The notes under the pieces are model-generated. The model did not search any database, was not told the origin of the DNA, and saw nothing but the letters and a program-made list of their open reading frames with translations. Below, one piece after another: positions 8,501 to 10,780 of a stretch of 10,780 nt of DNA. Numbering within the stretch: position 1 is the first letter of the stretch; each line of letters starts with the position of its first letter. Both the position numbers and the translations under genes were made by a program. Location of the stretch: assembly GCA_019693395.1 (NCBI GenBank), contig JAAMXP010004010.1, forward strand, positions 1 through 10,780, read 5' to 3'. Origin of the DNA: Ettlia oleoabundans. Taxonomy: Eukaryota; Chlorophyta; Chlorophyceae; Chlamydomonadales.

Positions 8501-9373
8501 GGTATTTGGATGACATGTCAGTCGGTGGTGGAGCTATCTTGCTGTGTTTTGGCAGGCGCTTGGGATACGGTAGCAACGGAGGCTGAGGAACGGCATTTCG
8601 CGGCCTCACCACTTCGCCAGCATTTGGCGGCCTCGCTACCCCCATCGCATGTTCATGCTGGCAACAAAGCCATTTAGGGCTAACCTCAAGGGCTGATTTG
8701 CTCGTTCTGGCAGCAGCTGTTTGACTTTATACCTCCCATGGCTGCTCCCGTTATCACCCCGCCGTCACTCTGCACCCTGTTGCTTCTGCAGACCGAGGGC
8801 GCAGTAGCGGCACCGCCTGCTGAGAGCATGCCTCAGCCCGGCGCTCTGTCCTTTGCCGGAGACAAGTCCCTGGGCATCTCCGCCCCTCTGGATGCCGCAA
8901 GCGGCGGCGGTAGCGGAGCTGCCGAGGCTCCTGCCGACAGCGCAGCCCCTGCCGGCCCAGATGGCATGCGCTCCGGTCGTGGTGGCGGTCGCAGCGGTCC
9001 CTGGGGTGGCCGGGGCAACCGGGGTCGTGGTGGATACTACGGCGGCGGGCGCGGTCGCTCTGCTGATTTTGTGCCCCGCGGTGGGCGCGGTGGGGAGGGC
9101 GGTGGTTACCGCCAGGACGGCGGCTATGGTGGGCGCGGCGGCGGCTACCGCGGCGGGCGTGGTCCCCAGGACGGCGGCTATGGTAGCGGCCGTGGAAGCG
9201 AGGGCGGCTATGGTGGCGGCCGCGGAAGCGAGGGCGGCGGTTATCGGCCAGAGGGCAGCTGGGGTCGCGGCCGGGGTGGCCGGGGCGCCCGCGGGGGCCA
9301 GCCTGCACCTGTGGCAGCTGGCGGTGCTGGGTCCGGGCCCGTAGCAGTCCCGACGCAAGCCGCCCTGCTCTGA
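5537..9373 (+). CDS. Caprin-like RNA-granule protein with RGG tail
   Basis: Nine exons: 5537-5698, 5885-6032, 6185-6297, 6543-6704, 6973-about 7062 (end uncertain, up to 7095), 7193-7295, 7580-7762, 8030-8481, 8792-9373; about 665-675 aa, near animal caprin-1. Animal caprins bind mRNA, partner with G3BP and promote stress-granule assembly and translational control. Evidence: the N terminus carries VVAVLSKRLRNLRKRLRNAE then a segment ending GKALNPDQ, matching the caprin HR1 start (KKLRNLEKKK ... GERLNQDQ). Exons 2-4 encode a long Glu/Ala/Lys coiled coil. Then DMLLDVMYLG and LTEEELSL parallel caprin LQYVLDKLG and LSEEELSL. Exons 6-8 encode a helical region ending LQFFPLVPPYP, followed by an Ala/Pro-rich linker (about 8100-8410). 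Exon 9 encodes a Gly/Arg/Tyr tail (8969-9300) with eight RGG triplets. The start at 5537 is the first ATG after an in-frame TAA at 5390-5392. Exon 5's donor is ambiguous (TTT|GTCAGT, AGT|GTGCTG or CAG|GCTCTG, all phase 0), and exon 9 has an alternative in-frame acceptor at 8713. The caprin assignment rests on motif resemblance; an alga-specific RGG protein is the alternative. Confidence 0.72.
7310..7354 (+). repeat. 18-bp direct repeat in caprin-like intron 6
   Basis: GGTGCCTGCTGCCTGGCT occurs at 7310-7327 and again at 7337-7354 (27-bp period), followed by more degenerate CTGGCT units. It starts 15 nt after the intron donor. It looks like a simple local duplication in intron sequence. Confidence 0.7.
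8714..8791 (+). other. Possible alternative 5' extension of caprin-like exon 9
   Basis: A pyrimidine-containing acceptor TTCTGGCAG at 8705-8713 precedes 78 nt (26 codons) that are open and in frame with exon 9, beginning CAG-CTG-TTT-GAC-TTT (QLFDFIPPM). Using it instead of 8791 would add 26 residues. CAGCAG at 8711-8716 is also a NAGNAG tandem acceptor. The 8791 site has the better pyrimidine tract and is taken as the main form. Confidence 0.35.
9173..9232 (+). repeat. 30-bp in-frame tandem repeat in the RGG tail
   Basis: Two adjacent 30-bp units (9173-9202 and 9203-9232) differ at two bases and encode GGYGSGRGSE and GGYGGGRGSE. A third partial GGCGG follows. The same GACGGCGGCTATGGT core also occurs 54 bp upstream. 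This indicates expansion of the glycine-rich tail by tandem duplication. Confidence 0.85.
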
Positions 9374-10179
9374 TGAAGCACCCCCCTACTTGCTCTCGCT
9401 TGATCTCGCAGACAGCGACGCCGCGCGTGCAACCACGCTGCCGCCTCTGCTGGCTTGGCTTGGATGCACCCTTGTGCCCTCTCCATGTCGTATACTCTTG
9501 GTCCATGCTGCCCCTCAATTCCTTTGCACCAGGCACCGCACAGCCCTCCCCCCTCTTGACCCCGATGCAAACTGCCTCAACGAATCGTTTCCTGCCTGTG
9601 CCTGCATGCTGCATTGTTCAGCTGACTGCTTCCCTCTCGTTTTCCCAGCTGCCGCTCTCTTACTTCTTTGCTACACTTGCCACTGTTTGTAAGGCTCTTG
9701 AAATACACCCAGCTGCAAGCTGGCTGCAGTATGTCCTCTGTGGTAAAGCGGTCCCTTGCAGCCCTTGAACCCTGCGCGTGCATGCTGCGTCATCCAGCAG
9801 CCAGAATATAGCCGGGCCTCCCACTCGTGTGGTACTCACTTCCGCTGTTCTTTGTTGACGGCCTGGCCTTTCAAAATGCCGGTAGGTTTGGCACAAACAA
9901 TGGGGCAGGGAGCATTAGCGGGAGAAAAAGGGGTTAGGTAACTGGATCAGTTGGTAGGAAACTTGGGGTGTGTGCACCTCTACCTGCCTGGGTTGTAAAC
10001 CTGATAATAAGAAGGGATATCAAATGGAAGGCTGCCCGCCTGCTGTGCCCGGCAGGCAGGCTGATACTTGCAGTGGTTGAATCTCAGGGCGAATCCGGCG
10101 TTGCTGGCGGCGGCCGCCACCTGTCTGTGCTCTGCTCTGGTCTGCATCAGCTGTGCTGCTGTTGTGGATGGCATGGGGT
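9374..10179. other. Convergent 3' regions of the caprin-like gene and the Ca2+-ATPase
   Basis: There is no gene here that I can support. Contents: the 3' UTR of the caprin-like gene up to about 9710, then the 3' UTR of the minus-strand ATPase. A short imperfect stem pairs GCCTGC at 10038-10043 with GCAGGC at 10052-10057 (8-nt loop, extended by three more pairs past one mismatch). I found no TGTAA on the minus strand, so the ATPase transcript end is not located. Confidence 0.55.
9688..9692 (+). terminator. Candidate poly(A) signal TGTAA of the caprin-like gene
   Basis: TGTAA lies 315 nt after the stop codon, a normal algal 3' UTR length, and is the first plus-strand copy after 9373. A second copy occurs at 9994-9998, where it would run into the opposing gene's 3' UTR. 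Confidence 0.5.
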
Positions 10180-10493
10180 TTAATCCTCCTTTGCCTTGCC
10201 CACCAGCACAGGCTTGTTCACAAACTTGCGGCCGATGAACTTGAGCACCTGCAGGGAGCAGCACGGTGGGGTGGGGTTGGGTTGGGTGGGGTGGGGGGCT
10301 GCAAGCTCTGCACTTGAGCAGTTACATGGGCCAACCACTAACAGCCCACCGCTTGCTCACGCCCACAGAGCCCTGATCTGCTCATGCAAGCTTCACCCAC
10401 GCCCGCTCACCTCCTCCAGCAGTATGACTGGCAGCGAGTAGGCCAGCACCAGCAGCCACTCATTCAGGCTCAGCGGCACAATGGAGAAGATGT
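10180..10493 (-). CDS. ER-type P-type Ca2+-ATPase, C-terminal exons (5' partial)
   Basis: Two minus-strand exons: 10493-10411 (2 nt + 27 codons, phase 1 entry, donor GAG|GTGAGC) and 10248-10180 (22 codons and TAA). Upstream exons lie beyond the right edge. The peptide [19 protein letters not shown], then LPVILLEE joined to [10 protein letters not shown], matches the last transmembrane helix region of SERCA/ECA pumps (compare the plant pattern PLSFNEWLLVL...PVILIDEVLKFVGR). These pumps use ATP to move Ca2+ (in plants also Mn2+) from cytosol into the ER or related endomembranes. Only TM10 and the cytosolic tail are seen; the catalytic DKTGT, the ATP site and the Ca2+-coordinating helices are not in the window. 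The tail ends GKAKED, which is not a KKXX retrieval signal. The intron (10410-10249, 162 nt) has a strikingly C-rich tract before its acceptor. A plasma-membrane ACA type is less likely, because the matched motif is of the ECA/SERCA kind. Confidence 0.88.
10262..10301 (+). repeat. G-rich (GGGGT/GGGTT) tract opposite the ATPase intron
   Basis: At least six G-runs of three to five separated by T (GGGGTGGGGTTGGGTTGGG...) meet the pattern for a G-quadruplex on the plus strand. In the minus-strand pre-mRNA this is a C-rich tract that ends about 13 nt before the acceptor and probably serves as its polypyrimidine tract. It is not a clean telomere-type repeat. Confidence 0.7.
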
Positions 10494-10780
10494 CTGCACA
10501 GCATCAGGAAACAGGGTGGAGCATGGTCAGTGAAAAGGTGCACTGGGTGGGTGGAGCAGACTGGATGGCAACCAGCCGGGTAGTTGGGCACATGCAACCA
10601 GGAGCAGGGGATGAAGGTTGAAATGCACTAAGCACGGGTGAAATGACTATTGCCGGCCCCTGTGCTGCCCGCCCCCGCATTGGGCGCATTGACTCGACTC
10701 TGCGCACTGACTGCCTGTATGCATGCCTGGGCATGGATCGTGGCCCGGGTGCCCCCTGCGCCGTGGCCTCCCCCGTGCAC
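10494..10780 (-). other. Intron of the Ca2+-ATPase gene (partial)
   Basis: No peptide resembling TM9 of Ca2+-ATPases (the expected preceding exon) appears on the minus strand up to the window edge, and the stretch ends in a normal GTGCAG acceptor at 10494. I take it as one long intron running past the edge, and see no other element in it. Confidence 0.55.

Noticed and set aside
8482..8713. Search for an extra small exon in the last caprin-like intron
   Set aside because: No segment has both acceptor and donor at compatible phase with a viable intron length; only the alternative acceptor at 8713 remained.
8754..9614. 286-codon minus-strand open frame opposite the caprin-like RGG exon
   Set aside because: It is the antisense shadow of a GC-rich repetitive coding exon, with Arg/His/Pro-rich composition, no domain and no matching splice structure.
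10263..10301. Internal telomeric repeat
   Set aside because: The G runs vary and lack the plant/algal TTTAGGG unit; it is better explained as a pyrimidine tract of an intron on the minus strand.

Overview
The window looks like nuclear DNA of a green alga, most likely a chlorophyte of the Trebouxiophyceae or Chlorophyceae. The evidence is intron-dense genes (21 complete introns reconstructed here, 85 to about 376 nt), splice donors that almost all begin GTG, acceptors that almost all end GCAG, candidate TGTAA poly(A) signals (the chlorophyte type), and protein sequences close to plant homologues. There are no operons, insertion sequences, CRISPR arrays, tRNAs or rRNAs. Gene models were built by joining reading frames across GT-AG (or GC-AG) boundaries so that phases agree and conserved domains run through. 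They have not been checked against transcripts.

Five protein genes alternate in orientation (-, +, -, +, -). (1) Positions 193-977, minus: the N-terminal part of a probable GAF-domain protein, running off the left edge or ending near 76. (2) 1623-3550, plus: a complete seven-exon Rab11/RabA-type small GTPase (220 aa) ending in a CC-G-G prenylation motif. (3) 4033-5302, minus: a complete five-exon LSM4 (134 aa), with an Sm fold plus an RG-rich tail. (4) 5537-9373, plus: a nine-exon caprin-like RNA-granule protein (about 665-675 aa) with a basic/coiled-coil N-terminal half, an Ala/Pro-rich linker and a long RGG tail. (5) 10180-10493, minus: the last two exons of an ER-type (SERCA/ECA) P-type Ca2+-ATPase, whose 5' part lies beyond the right edge.

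Between genes: 978-1622 is a shared upstream region for the GAF gene and RAB11. 3551-4032 holds the convergent 3' ends of RAB11 and LSM4, with back-to-back TGTAA signals. 5303-5536 is a compact 234-bp bidirectional promoter shared by LSM4 and the caprin-like gene, with a G-box, a 13-bp direct repeat and tiny upstream ORFs. 9374-10179 holds the convergent 3' ends of the caprin-like gene and the Ca2+-ATPase.

The most interesting points are: the head-to-head pairing of LSM4 (a P-body / U6 snRNP component) with a caprin-family protein (a stress-granule regulator in animals), both with arginine-glycine tails; two introns (RAB11 intron 1, LSM4 intron 3) that need a GC donor to preserve invariant residues while an in-frame GT donor sits 6-12 nt away; and several possible alternative-splicing and upstream-ORF devices in LSM4 and the caprin-like gene. 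I saw no mobile or defence system. This is an ordinary housekeeping stretch with interesting gene-structure details.
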